Below, in pieces: positions 1 to 9,479 of a stretch of 34,834 bases of DNA. The notes under the pieces were generated by a model. It was given only the letters and a program-made list of their open reading frames with translations, did no database searches and was not told the DNA's origin. The position numbers and the translations under genes were made by a program. The DNA is from Welwitschia mirabilis (Eukaryota; Gnetophyta; Gnetopsida; Welwitschiales), in the NCBI GenBank assembly GCA_051453625.1, contig JBOZIK010000001.1:282390794-282425627 (forward strand), read 5' to 3'. Within the stretch, counting starts at the first letter, position 1. Every line of letters starts with the position of its first letter.

Positions 1-96
1 AGAATTGGATTAATAATGAGTTGATTCAAAATCATTTTTTCTTGTGTATCATGGGCTTCATTTGACTTTTGAATCTTTGTTTGAAGTTACTCTTAG

Positions 97-232
97 TCCT
101 ATTACTAAAGGATGTGTAGTATAACTTTTTCCTAGTATTGTTGGATGTGTAGTATATTTTTTGGCCTAACATTACAGGATGTGTAATGCAGATGATAGTC
201 CTATCTGCTACGAGATGTGTAGTAGTAAATTG
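97..232. repeat. Four-copy degenerate tandem repeat, ~34 bp unit
   Basis: Four units begin at about 97, 130, 164 and 199 (steps of 33, 34 and 35 bp). Each carries a core close to GGATGTGTAGTAT (at 110, 143, 177 and 213), preceded by a TCCTA-like segment and usually followed by a T-rich run. The array lies about 110 bp upstream of the polypurine tract at 344, so it is probably in the 3' internal region of the LTR element whose end lies here. No convincing protein reading was found. Confidence 0.6.
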
Positions 233-343
233 AATACTTAAAGTAATTCCCTCACATGACAATACCTTTAAGGAGGTTTTATTGTAGGCTACATTCCCAT
301 AGTTTTCTTGGTTTTCCCTTAAAAAAAAGTGTATTTCCATGTT

Positions 344-353
344 GAGGGGGGAA
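344..353 (+). promoter_or_regulatory. Polypurine tract of an LTR retrotransposon
   Basis: GAGGGGGGAA lies one base before a TGTTAGGAT LTR start. A purine run directly 5' of a TG-starting LTR is the usual plus-strand primer arrangement of LTR retrotransposons. It implies that positions 1-343 are the 3' internal end of a + strand element whose body lies outside the window. Confidence 0.55.
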
Positions 354-354
354 T

Positions 355-597
355 TGTTAGGATTTGTATACACACCATGGTTCTACGACTAGGAAGACAT
401 GAAAACTCTGATAGAACCTTAAGAGTGTGCTTGCCTTTATAAGCAATCTCTTCAATATAATAAGTGATGGAGAATATTTCAAAGAAATAAAATTTTGATT
501 TTTGGAAATCTTGATTATGTGTCTTACTTTCTCTTTCCCAATAGGCTTTTGAAACAAAAACCACCTTTATCCCATGATTTACACAAGGATCCTAATT
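355..597 (+). mobile_element. Short 3' LTR, copia-type, ~243 bp
   Basis: The segment starts TGTTAGGAT right after a polypurine tract. It ends ATCCTAATT, an imperfect inverse of the start in which a terminal CA would have become TT. The inner bases also match loosely: TTTGTATACA at the start against the reverse complement of TTACACAAGG near the end. Short LTRs bounded by TGTTAGGA and TCCTAACA are familiar from plant copia elements. ORFs antisense to this region have no recognisable domain. The right boundary is inferred from the inverted ends only. Confidence 0.45.
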
Positions 598-599
598 TT

Positions 600-995
600 T
601 GAAATGGATATGCTTCTTATCATTAGTGTTATCTCACAAAAAAATTATTTTTAGCTTTTCCATGCACTTGCCTAATATCTTATTTTAGAGCTTAGCTATG
701 AGACATCAAATAAATTGGTATGATTTTCAGACAACTTTAGATGAGTTGATATCTTTTATTTAGAGAAATAAATTTTCCTTTTGGTTTTACTAGTATTTAT
801 ACCATTTTATTTAGAACATTACTTCATAACTTTTTCTTCTCCCTTGCTTTAAAAAGAGAAATAACTAAATATTTTCTCAGTAATGTAGCAATTGTGTAGT
901 TTAGAATCCCTTACATTTTGTAAATATGTTTCTGATTTACATTAACAGGACAAGTCATACATTTTTGAAGATTAATACATAAATAAAAAGTGCAA
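600..995. other. AT-rich intergenic DNA, no feature seen
   Basis: No ORF, recognisable domain or clear repeat was found between the short LTR and the tRNA-like segment at about 1000. Confidence 0.5.
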
Positions 996-999
996 ATGT

Positions 1000-1062
1000 T
1001 TGTATCTTAGTTATTAGAATCCTACATCATGATTAGGAAGACTTGGGTTTGAATCCTAGTAT
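1000..1062 (+). repeat. tRNA-derived segment (SINE head or tRNA pseudogene, Met-like)
   Basis: The segment reads as a decayed tRNA. An A-box/D-arm-like stretch (TATCTTAGTTATTAG, about 1003-1017) is followed by an anticodon-arm-like hairpin, CCTAC with loop ATCATGA and TTAGG (about 1021-1037), which puts CAT in the middle of the loop. A T-arm with B-box GGTTTGAATCC follows at 1046-1056. Spacing matches a tRNA. Mismatches in the arms exclude a functional tRNA. A second B-box-like GGGTTTGAATC lies near 1148. It could be a SINE head or a tRNA pseudogene; no SINE 3' end was defined. Confidence 0.35.
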
Positions 1063-2580
1063 CATAATTTAACTTAAACCAAGAGCCTAACCTATAATGT
1101 AGTTGGTTCAACCCATGTTTATAAGTCCTTGGGAACTTTGAAGGATTGGGTTTGAATCTTTAGTGTGTGGATTGGCTTGTGGTTTATATCCATGTCTTTA
1201 AAGAATATTTAGGATAATGTTGAATGTGTATAAATCATAGGAAATAACTAAACATTTATCGATCACCTTCCAAGCTGACAAGAACCACCCATAATTTTCA
1301 CTCACCTAATAAAACTAGTATTCTTAGTAAGTGTGGTGTTTTTTTATTGTGAATTAACTTCCAAAAGAACAAAAAGTTTCAGAAAAATATTTTATATTAT
1401 CTTAAACACTTTCAAAAAAATTTTTCCCCTTAAGTAAACTATAAGTGTGTCATACACATATTAAAAATGAGCTAGATTATGAATAAATTCTATAACTTAA
1501 ATGTCTATGAAAGATTTAATCTTTGAGTCTTATTAATCATTGCTCCATAAACTATAGCAATCAAAAAAAAAGAAATGGTAATAACGTATCACTTTGTCGA
1601 TTATTATTTTTACTATTAAAATATCTATGTAAATTATCACTTCATATATAAAAAGATTTAAGAAAAAGAAATGATAACAAATTAGCAACTTGTTGATTTT
1701 GTAATTGATTTATAAAATTGACTACCCTAGTAGCATTATTATGAATTACAATAGGTTCTGATCCATTTGCTAGTGTGGGATTTTATTATTGAACATTAAG
1801 ATTTACATTGTTGTTTTAAAATGAGGGATTACTTGATGAGGAAGTTAGGATTAAATTTGACAATTTACAAATATCACTAGCATAGTTAATAATGGGTGAA
1901 TTTTAGATGTACACAATGAATGTATTGATATAAGACAATTAAACTTAGAAATATTTCCATTACAAGAAAGAAATTAAACTATTATATCTAATGATGATAA
2001 AACACAACTAGACTGTAAATGCATAAATTCAGAAAAAAATTAGAAAATTTAAAATTTCTTGCACTAAATTTATATAAATTTTAAAAAATTACACATGTGA
2101 TAAAAAGTTCGAACTCGAAAGTTACCATACAAATTTGGTAGAGAACTATAAGATTGCTGCATGGTGAAATAATTGTCTGGCATGGTAGAGAGATAATTTT
2201 AGGCTTGTGAAATCTTAGAATGCTTAAAAATTTAGAATATTTAGCGAAATAAATATCTATCTAACGTTCAACCAACCAAAAAAAAAAGGTCAAAGAGCAT
2301 AATTAACTTTCAATACTTATGTTTGTATGTAAAATAAGAAGCTAGGATTGAAGAATGCATTAAGGCCTAATGACAAATTAAAAACCCTTAAATTTTGATA
2401 GTCATAAAGCTTCCTGATGCTATCTTCTGGGGGCTACATGGGTGCTACTTTTGAGAATTTTTTAATATATCCAACATAATTTGTACAATAATATAAAAAT
2501 ATGCATTTTAGAAACTAAGAACCTTAGTATGATTTTGTAGGTGAAATATAACAAATATCAATACTAAGATGATAAAATAG
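1063..2580. other. AT-rich intergenic DNA, no gene seen
   Basis: No sustained reading frame or recognisable motif on either strand. There are short homopolymer runs and stops in all frames. I cannot assign this stretch to any element. Confidence 0.5.
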
Positions 2581-2589
2581 TTCTAGATA

Positions 2590-2790
2590 AGGGGGTGCCA
2601 ATGAGGTGGTACAATTGATGGAACACTCATCCTCAATTTATGAGGTCAAGGATTTGAACCTTCAAATTTCTTACTTAATATAATTAGGTGTAATTAAATC
2701 ATTTAATTAAGTAATCATTATGGTTGTACTTATGGAGAAGGAAGGGTTACCAAAAGTTTTGAGTTTAACATTCCTCCATAATTAAGGGGT
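2590..2790 (+). repeat. Probable tRNA-derived SINE
   Basis: An RNA polymerase III A-box (TGGTACAATTG, 2607-2617, fits TRGYNNANNNG) is followed 32 nt later by a B-box-like GGATTTGAACC (2650-2660, two transitions from GGGTTCGAACC). Order and spacing are those of an internal Pol III promoter. The flanking GAGGTGGTACAATTG and GAGGTCAAGGATTTGAACC resemble heads of plant SINEs. Both ends are guesses: no target-site duplication or terminal T/A tail could be fixed. Confidence 0.5.
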
Positions 2791-2799
2791 TAAAATATA

Positions 2800-3575
2800 T
2801 AAAATATATTTTTTAACAATATCTTTTTTTAATGGTTATTTAATTTAGTTAATGACCTTGTAAGACTTTACTCATGTAATAAACAGCATGAGGTTTCCTT
2901 TGTCTTCTTTATTTTAAGACATTCCTTATAACATAATCACTAACATCACAAAGAAGTTTTAGAGTGAGTGACTAGTCAGAAGATTATAAAATAGGATTAG
3001 ATGTAAGAAGCTATTTCAAATTTTCAAATATAGATTAATATCCTTGAGTCCCTTTAAAATGTGCATCTTTACTAAGAAGATTGAATATATACTTAAGTAC
3101 TTTCAAAAAATTCCAAATAAACCTCTAGTAATAAATAACATTTAGTAATTTAAGGGCTTTATTCATTCCTACTTATTGTATGCAAGGTTAAGCCTATGTT
3201 AAGGTCCTTTATTAGGACTAACATTCTATTTTAAGTGAATTTTATTCATGCATCTTTTAAACTCAATATAGTTTAGGCTAGTAATTGTTCATTCCATAGC
3301 CTTTCCATTAGTTTAAGAAATGAAACCAAGGATTCATTTAGCAATGTAAAAATTTTAGGATAAATGAAACTAGGAAATGAGTTTGTGTCTTGCAAAAATA
3401 CATACCTTAGGTCTTCAAGAAGAGGTTTGAATTCAACATTTAGGATTCACTCTTCACTAAAAGTTCATTTTGTGGCAGACTTGGAAAAGGATTAAATCTT
3501 CCTTTCAAATGCAATGTTTAATGTTTTGGATTCTAATATGAAGCAAGTGATAATTCTATTTTAAAAAAAATAAAT
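2800..3575. other. AT-rich intergenic DNA, no gene seen
   Basis: No domain, repeat pair or reading frame could be supported between the SINE-like segment and the LTR starting at 3580. Confidence 0.5.
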
Positions 3576-3579
3576 TTTA

Positions 3580-4017
3580 TGTTAGCGATAATAGAAGAAG
3601 AAGAAAGAAAAGAAAGAAAGAAAGAATGAATGAATGAAAGAAAAAAAAGAAAGAAATAAAAGAAAATCATGAAGAGTATAAAAGGTGAAAAGGAGAAGAA
3701 ATTCATAGGACACCATAGATTTACATAGTGAAACACTTAAAGGTAGAGGGAAATGTTCACAAAAGAAGAAGAAGATTTATATCTATTATGTAAATGAACA
3801 TGCCACCATATAATATGAAAGGATTCAAGCCCTTGAAATAAGATTATTATTTTAAGCCAATCTAATATTGAAGCCCTAAATATTACCCTTCATTTAATTA
3901 CATGTTTTGCTCTCTTATTTTTTCATATATCTTACTTTTAAAAGGGGGTAATCTTCTTTTACAACATTACACATAATAGAAGATATCAAACATAAGATTT
4001 TGCTTTAAAGTTTAATA
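3580..4017 (-). repeat. 3' LTR of the compact minus-strand element
   Basis: Collinear with 6012-6438. Shared landmarks in order on the + strand: ACACCATAGATTTACAT / ACACCATTGATTTATGT; TCTATTATGTAAATGAAC / TCTATTATGTAATTGAAC; ATATGAAAGGATTCAAGCCC / ATATGTAAGGATTAAATCCC; CCTTCATTTAATTACATG / CCTTCATTCAGTTACATG; and the end ATAAGATTTTGCTTTAAAG / ATAAGATTTGGCTTTAAAC. The + strand starts TGTTAG and ends TTTAATA, a decayed TTAACA. A GAA/GAAA-rich purine microsatellite (3592-3672) has replaced or expanded part of the outer region. Confidence 0.6.
3592..3680. repeat. Polypurine microsatellite (GAA/GAAA/GAAT)n
   Basis: A nearly pure purine run mixing GAA, GAAA and GAAT units lies inside the 3' LTR. 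A reading frame on the opposite strand (3736-3533) is a low-complexity Ser/Phe artefact of this run. Confidence 0.8.
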
Positions 4018-4032
4018 ATTTCCTACTTGAAA
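4018..4032 (-). promoter_or_regulatory. Polypurine tract of the compact element
   Basis: On the minus strand TTTCAAGTAGGAAAT runs directly into the LTR start TATTAAAC. It resembles the common copia junction with a GTGGGAGAT-type purine tract before TGTTAA, with two G->A changes. The same 15 bases recur at 4478-4492 on the other side of the gap. Confidence 0.5.
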
Positions 4033-4477
4033 NNNNNNNNNNNNNNNNNNNNNNNNNNNNNNNNNNNNNNNNNNNNNNNNNNNNNNNNNNNNNNNNNNNN
4101 NNNNNNNNNNNNNNNNNNNNNNNNNNNNNNNNNNNNNNNNNNNNNNNNNNNNNNNNNNNNNNNNNNNNNNNNNNNNNNNNNNNNNNNNNNNNNNNNNNNN
4201 NNNNNNNNNNNNNNNNNNNNNNNNNNNNNNNNNNNNNNNNNNNNNNNNNNNNNNNNNNNNNNNNNNNNNNNNNNNNNNNNNNNNNNNNNNNNNNNNNNNN
4301 NNNNNNNNNNNNNNNNNNNNNNNNNNNNNNNNNNNNNNNNNNNNNNNNNNNNNNNNNNNNNNNNNNNNNNNNNNNNNNNNNNNNNNNNNNNNNNNNNNNN
4401 NNNNNNNNNNNNNNNNNNNNNNNNNNNNNNNNNNNNNNNNNNNNNNNNNNNNNNNNNNNNNNNNNNNNNNNNNNNNN
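4033..4477. other. Assembly gap, 445 N, probably spurious
   Basis: Flanked by identical 15-mers (4018-4032 and 4478-4492). The two contigs probably overlap here. Apparent ORFs spanning this gap on both strands are artefacts of N codons. Confidence 0.8.
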
Positions 4478-4492
4478 ATTTCCTACTTGAAA

Positions 4493-5990
4493 ATAGATAT
4501 AATTTTCTTCATTCATGTGAAGCATATAAAAAACTAATATGATCATTAGAATGACATAAAATCTTATTGCAATGATATCTCTGATTAAAATCATCCTTGA
4601 TGAAAATACCCAAAACAAATTAGATCATAGTCAAGAAGAGCTAAGCATCAAACATAATAATTAGATGCTATCCATCAAATGATTCTTTTTAACACTAGCA
4701 TTAGGATCTTTCATAAGCCTTCATCATTCAAATATTTTACACCCAAATGTGGGGAAAAAAAAACTTGATTCAATATCAATGCTACTTAAGAGAAGTTCAA
4801 TGTGGCTAATTTTTGTGAACTTGTTCATCATCGTAAATAGCTATATTTATTAAAAAAACTATAATAAGTCAAATATCAAGACACTATAAAAATCTAATAT
4901 GTTATATTGCAAGGAGAGTATATCATAACTTAACTTAAAAGAAACAAAGAGGATCATTCTCCATAGCAACAATGCTAACCTATTGTAAACTCTCATCCTT
5001 GTTTTTTTTTTCAGAAAAAAGAAAAAAAAGAGAAAAAAAGGATAAGAAAAATTGTCATCCTTAACTAATAGATAATTGTCCTTTACTTGTTCTTTCTTAT
5101 TGCATTTTCAACAAATTGGTTATTACTTCTTTTCCTCCTTTCATCCTCCACCTACATATAACTCCTTACTTCATAAAGAAGATCCATCTATCTTAGAATG
5201 TTATTGTTCCTTCATTTTGAGCACACTAATAATTTTATAATAGTCCATAACTGTAAAGGTATTGATACTAATCGTTGTCACTACATGACCATTACTTTCT
5301 GGGAAAGTACAAAATAAAATTAATTAGCATTCATTTCCTAAGACCTTGTAACCTAATACTTCTATATCTACTACTATGACATTGTGCTAAAAAATATGAT
5401 AACTTCTTAGATTCTTGCATATTCATTTGATGAATATTAAAATAAACCTTGTTGAATGCATTCGTAACATAGAAGTACATACTCATATTATTTAGTAACC
5501 CTATTATCATCTATTCTTTTTGGTCATTGATCAAAATCAAATTAGTAATACACCTTTTAACTAATTTAAGTTTCCTTTAATTAAGCATCGACCATTCCTC
5601 ATCAAATAGAGGTAAAGATTTCCTACAGAGAGTACTATTCCATCATTTTTGATATAACAAGTTTGTGATTCTAATATTTTATAGACCATAATTAATTTCA
5701 TAGAACTTTTTAATAATAATAATATGTGCATCCATGATTTCCATTGAATCATGAATCTATAAAGAAATAAAAGTAATCAATCATGGATTTAGGTAAAGCC
5801 AACATTTATCCAAGTTTACATTACATATCTTAATATATCTACTTCGATCTCTATGTAGGATCAATATATCTCAAATAGGATGGATTAAAAAAAAAAAAAG
5901 AAACAAAGAAAAAAAGAAAACTATATTCACCTTCTCTAAGCTTCTATGCTACTTATTTGCATATGCCATTACTAAAACATAGGAATCAAA
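4493..5990 (-). pseudogene. Internal region of the compact element, heavily decayed
   Basis: The stretch holds no intact gene. On the minus strand one open segment of 63 codons (5752-5561) reads ...TCYIKNDGIVLSVGN...GRCLIKGNLN. It faintly resembles the region between protease and pre-integrase of copia polyproteins, where a D-G-I-V run and a final KGN/KGS motif are common. This match is by eye and weak. No gag, RT or integrase motif could be found, so most of pol is either deleted or beyond recognition. A/T-rich runs and a possible long hairpin occur at 4995-5043. Confidence 0.25.
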
Positions 5991-5997
5991 AATTAAT

Positions 5998-6009
5998 TCT
6001 TTAATACCA
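5998..6009 (-). promoter_or_regulatory. Decayed PBS for initiator tRNA-Met
   Basis: The + strand TCTTTAATACCA is the complement of a TGGTATTAAAGA site. It matches the standard copia PBS TGGTATCAGAGC at 9 of 12 positions; two of the three differences are transitions. It lies two bases from the LTR edge at 6012, as expected for the 5' LTR of a minus-strand element. Confidence 0.5.
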
Positions 6010-6011
6010 AT

Positions 6012-6438
6012 TGTTGACAAAAATCAAAGTTTACATGTAGTGAAAACAATAATAACAATGAATCATGAAAAGTAGAAAAATCAAGAAAAATAAGAAAATT
6101 TACAAAACACCATTGATTTATGTCATGAAATTTAGAAAGGAAATCATCCATAGGAGAAGAGAAATCTCTATGATCTATTATGTAATTGAACTTGTGATCA
6201 TTCAATATGTAAGGATTAAATCCCTTTAAATAGTGTTAAGGTTTTAATGCAAACTAAGCTTAAAACTCTAAATCTCATCCTTCATTCAGTTACATGTCTT
6301 TCATTCTTGTTTATATACATGTCTTTCTTTTTATTTTTAATTTCAACATGTAGATAGACTAAAATAACCAATCTTTCTTTATAAATTTAGAACATAATAT
6401 AAGATATTAAAAATAAGATTTGGCTTTAAACCTTAACA
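6012..6438 (-). repeat. 5' LTR of the compact minus-strand element
   Basis: The + strand begins TGTTGACA and ends CCTTAACA, giving TG...CA ends with a 5/6 match in the terminal inverted repeat. It is collinear with 3580-4017 but much diverged, so the element is old. A minus-strand TATA-like CTATTTAAAG lies at 6233-6224, a plausible but unproven promoter. Confidence 0.6.
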
Positions 6439-6439
6439 A

Positions 6440-7030
6440 ATTTATCCTATGTCTCAAATAAAGAGTGATTCTCAAATGGAAGATAAGGACTTAAAAGATT
6501 TGTCCTTAGATATTTCAACTAAGTCTACATCTTTAACATCATTGAAATGCTTTTTCTTCATAGCATTATAACCTTGTAACTTTATGTTTATGTTTCAATA
6601 TAAAATATTAACCACATAATTTTTATAGTTGGTTAATAATTTGAAAATAACAAGGAACTAATCATCCAAAATAAGTGGAAAATCCTTGGGATTATCTTTC
6701 ATTTTCAAGGCAACAAAGTCCCTAAGATAGTAAAATTTATCAACTTATATTAAACATCCTCTACTACTTCTTTATAGATTTTCATTTAATGATCAATAAG
6801 TTACAATATTACCCTAGTTTTATTTAGTTATTCTGACCTAATTTTCTTATAACTTAAATATGAAATTAGGTTACATTAGCCCTAAAATCTAACAAGGCTT
6901 TATTTGTGTATGTGTTCCTAATGAAATAAAGATAGTTGGGAAAGTAGAATCTTTCAAATTGGGTTGAATCATTTTTTTTGGATGGGGAAAATTAAATATT
7001 AGTAATGATCCAATATCTATGACATAGGCT
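6440..7030. other. AT-rich DNA before the Athila-like pol, no gene seen
   Basis: No gag motif of the downstream + strand gypsy element could be recognised here. The gag and 5' LTR of that element are either lost to the neighbouring copia insertion or too decayed to read. Confidence 0.45.
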
Positions 7031-7033
7031 TTA

Positions 7034-7620
7034 CCTTTGACTTTTCTTAACCTTTCTAGAGAAGACAAAAGATAAATAGAATATGAAGGAATCTTAGAGA
7101 TCTTTAAGGGATTGGAAATTAACGTATCTTTGTTGGATGTAATTAAACAAGTCTTTAGTTATGCAAACTTTCTTAAGAATATTTTTATAGTTAAAAGAAA
7201 ACATAATATTAAAAGAAATGCATTATTAACCCAAAATGTTAATGCTATAATAGAAAATCAAGCTCTTCCAAAAGATAAAGATCTAGGTTATTGATCTATT
7301 TCATATATAATTGATGGGTGTATCATAGATAGAGTACTTTTATATCTTGAAGCTAGTATAAATATTATGGTGTATTTAATTTATAAATAATTAGATATTT
7401 AAAATCTTAACACATCTCAATTATTAAGTTATCTTGCTAATAGCTCTACTAAAATGTATGGAGGAGTTATTGAATATGTTATAGTGTAAGTAGATAAGTG
7501 TTACTTTATAGTTGATTTTATGGTGTCAGAAATGAAGCATAATCATGAAGGTTTTAACTTACATTAAGAAGACCTTTATTACTTATCACTTATTGTATGA
7601 TTGATTGTAGAACTAAGGTT
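7034..7620 (+). pseudogene. Athila-like aspartic protease region, inactive (copy 1)
   Basis: An open segment (7112-7291, 60 codons) reads SLLDVIKQVFSYANFLKNI and continues with KRKHNIKRNALLTQNVNAII. This is the conserved linker in front of the protease of Athila-like polyproteins. After a stop, the frame continues with a counterpart of the catalytic loop reading LLYLEASINIM (about 7337-7369). The expected Asp of the D-[LT]-G-[AS] motif is Tyr (TAT at 7343-7345), so the protease cannot work. Further stops follow. The ATG at 7112 is an internal Met, not a gene start. Confidence 0.7.
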
Positions 7621-7979
7621 CAGAAATTTACACTAGGATGGATTAATATTAATTTGAGACTATCAATAAAGTTTAAATCTTAGCTTTGGGTAACATTAAT
7701 ACCTTTGTAGTTAATGAAAAGCCTTTAATCTTAAAAAAAAAGAAAGAAAAAAGAAAGAAAGAAAGAAGAAGAATAAGAAGAAACAACAAAGGAACTAGTT
7801 AAGTATCTTTGTGTCCTAGTTAAATAACCTAAATTTATTTACAAAGCAAAATATCAACCTTTACCTATACAACCTATTTCTTAAATGTAAAAAATTGACC
7901 TACAATTTGAAATATGCATATCCACAAAAAATTAGAATATATACTATAGTTATTTCTAGTCTTTTAAAAACCAGTCATG

Positions 7980-8640
7980 AAATCAAGATTATTTAACTTT
8001 TGAAGAAATATAAGAAAGAAATAAGACAGACCCTTGTTAATCTTAAAGAAATAGATCTTAAGTTATATACATTTAAGATAAACTTAGAAGAAAGCATTAT
8101 ATCTATAGTATATAGTGAAGGAAGTAGTAGAAAAGGTGTTTTTAAGATAATGAATACTAGAATCATATACCCTATACATGAGAGTAAATAGACTAATATT
8201 TTACATGACATCCCAAGGAAATTTAAAATCATAGCAAAAGTTGAAAATGCAAAACTAGTAATCATTAGGATATTCACAACATGAAAGACGTGTGTTGGCT
8301 TTAGAGACCTTCATTCTATTATTAAAAAGAATCATTCCATAATCATTCACTAATAAAATTTTAGAAAAGTATTAGGAGATTCATATATTATTTTTAAGAT
8401 GGTCATTTGGAATACTACAAAGTATAAATTGCCTCTTAAAACCAAGCAAAAACAACTTTTACATTTCCCTTTAAAATATTTGCTTATAAAAGAATGCCCT
8501 TGGAATTATGTAATGCCTCTTACACCCTTTATAAATGTATGATGAAAATATTTAGATTTATTATAGGAGAGTATGAAAGTTTTTATGAATAATTTTTTGC
8601 CTTCAAATATATATTTGATAAATGTCTTATAGAAAGTCTT
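7980..8640 (+). pseudogene. Athila-like reverse transcriptase, inactive (copy 1)
   Basis: The N-terminal part is an open stretch, 8000-8188, reading KKYKKEIRQTLVNLKEIDLK and ending IIYPIHESK, typical of the start of Ty3/gypsy RT. The fingers/palm region appears at 8464-8517 as FPFKIFAYKRMPLELCNA, where the usual FGLCNA has become LELCNA. The catalytic F-x-D-D box reads F-M-N-N (8582-8593, codons AAT AAT). Both metal-binding aspartates are thus lost by G->A changes. Stops and frameshifts separate the blocks. Confidence 0.75.
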
Positions 8641-8769
8641 GATTAGGTTTATTAAAAATACATCTTGTTCTTAGTTGGGAAAAATATCAATTTACAGTAG
8701 ATCATGGTATAGTTGTTCAACATATAATTTCATAAGAAGGCAAAAAAATAAATCCTATAAAACTGAAAA

Positions 8770-9023
8770 CAATTAAAAATCTATCAACTCATATGAATGT
8801 TAAAGATGTGAGAGCATTTCTTAGATACGTTAGGTATTATAAAAGATTCATATAATATTTTTAAAATGGCTCGACTTATGTGTGAAATTATTAATAAAAA
8901 TGCTAACTTTAAGTGGAGTACATAATGTAATAAATAATTTAAAAATTTGAAAAATTTACTAACTTCTACTCCTATCTTACAACTCTAGATTAATTTTTAC
9001 TTTTTGAATTAATGTGTGGTGTA

Positions 9024-9055
<32 letters not shown>

Positions 9056-9300
9056 TAAATATAAATATATATATATATAAATAATTATGAAGCCTTATGA
9101 TATATCTTATGTAAGTAAATCTTATAGTAACATTTACCTTAGAAAAATTTTATTCTTGTTTTCTTAATCAAAAGGATTATTGTTCTTATTGACCATGCTA
9201 TATGTAGGTATCTTCAAATTAACTAAAAAAAAAAATCTTAAACCCCACTCAATTAAATGGATGTTCTCACTATAGGAATTTAATGTAAAAATTAAGATAT
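8770..9300 (+). pseudogene. Athila-like RNase H region, inactive (copy 1)
   Basis: Around 8780-8870 the frame reads LSTHMNVKDVRAFLRYVRYY, the connection segment after RT. At about 9006-9020 it reads FELMCG, where family members have an Asp after Cys; here GAT has become GGT (9018-9020). An AT microsatellite (9024 onward) has expanded directly behind this codon. Reading resumes after it with DISYVSKSY (YASK-like motif) and ends with SIKWMFSL and EFNVKIK. A first catalytic Asp is missing, so it is dead. Confidence 0.65.
9024..9092. repeat. AT dinucleotide microsatellite
   Basis: Uninterrupted (AT)n from about 9024 to 9050, followed by interrupted AT/AAAT units. It lies inside the decayed RNase H sequence. 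Confidence 0.9.
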
Positions 9301-9479
9301 AAAAGGATCTTAAAACATAATTACTAATAATTTTTCTTATTTGTCATCCTTAATCCATTAATGATTTTTTTTTCCCATAACCAACCTTGTACATATTTTT
9401 TCACATTTCTAATGTGATTATTATAGTGATTAAATTTATAATCAAGTATTACATTCAAATATGAATAAATAAGAAACAC

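Larger units (their letters stand above)
3580..6438 (-). mobile_element. Compact copia-type LTR element, minus strand, decayed
   Basis: Two related LTRs in direct orientation (3580-4017 and 6012-6438) enclose a short internal region. On the minus strand the order is 5' LTR (6438-6012), PBS (6009-5998), internal DNA, PPT (about 4030-4018) and 3' LTR (4017-3580). A 445 N gap lies just inside the 3' LTR, but the 15 bases on both sides of it are identical, so the internal region may really be only ~1.5 kb. That is too short for a full copia gag-pol. Five bases either side of the element (TTTTA and AATTT) do not form a target-site duplication. It may be an internally deleted or non-autonomous copy. 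Confidence 0.6.

Noticed and set aside
3533-3736. Ser/Phe/Leu-rich membrane-like ORF on the minus strand
   Set aside because: It is the antisense of the GAA/GAAA microsatellite.
3986-4618. Long ORFs on both strands across 4033-4477
   Set aside because: They are open only because N codons hide stops; the flanks carry no coding signal beyond element DNA.
7993-8277. 94-codon minus-strand hydrophobic ORF
   Set aside because: Shadow of the + strand gypsy RT N-terminal segment.
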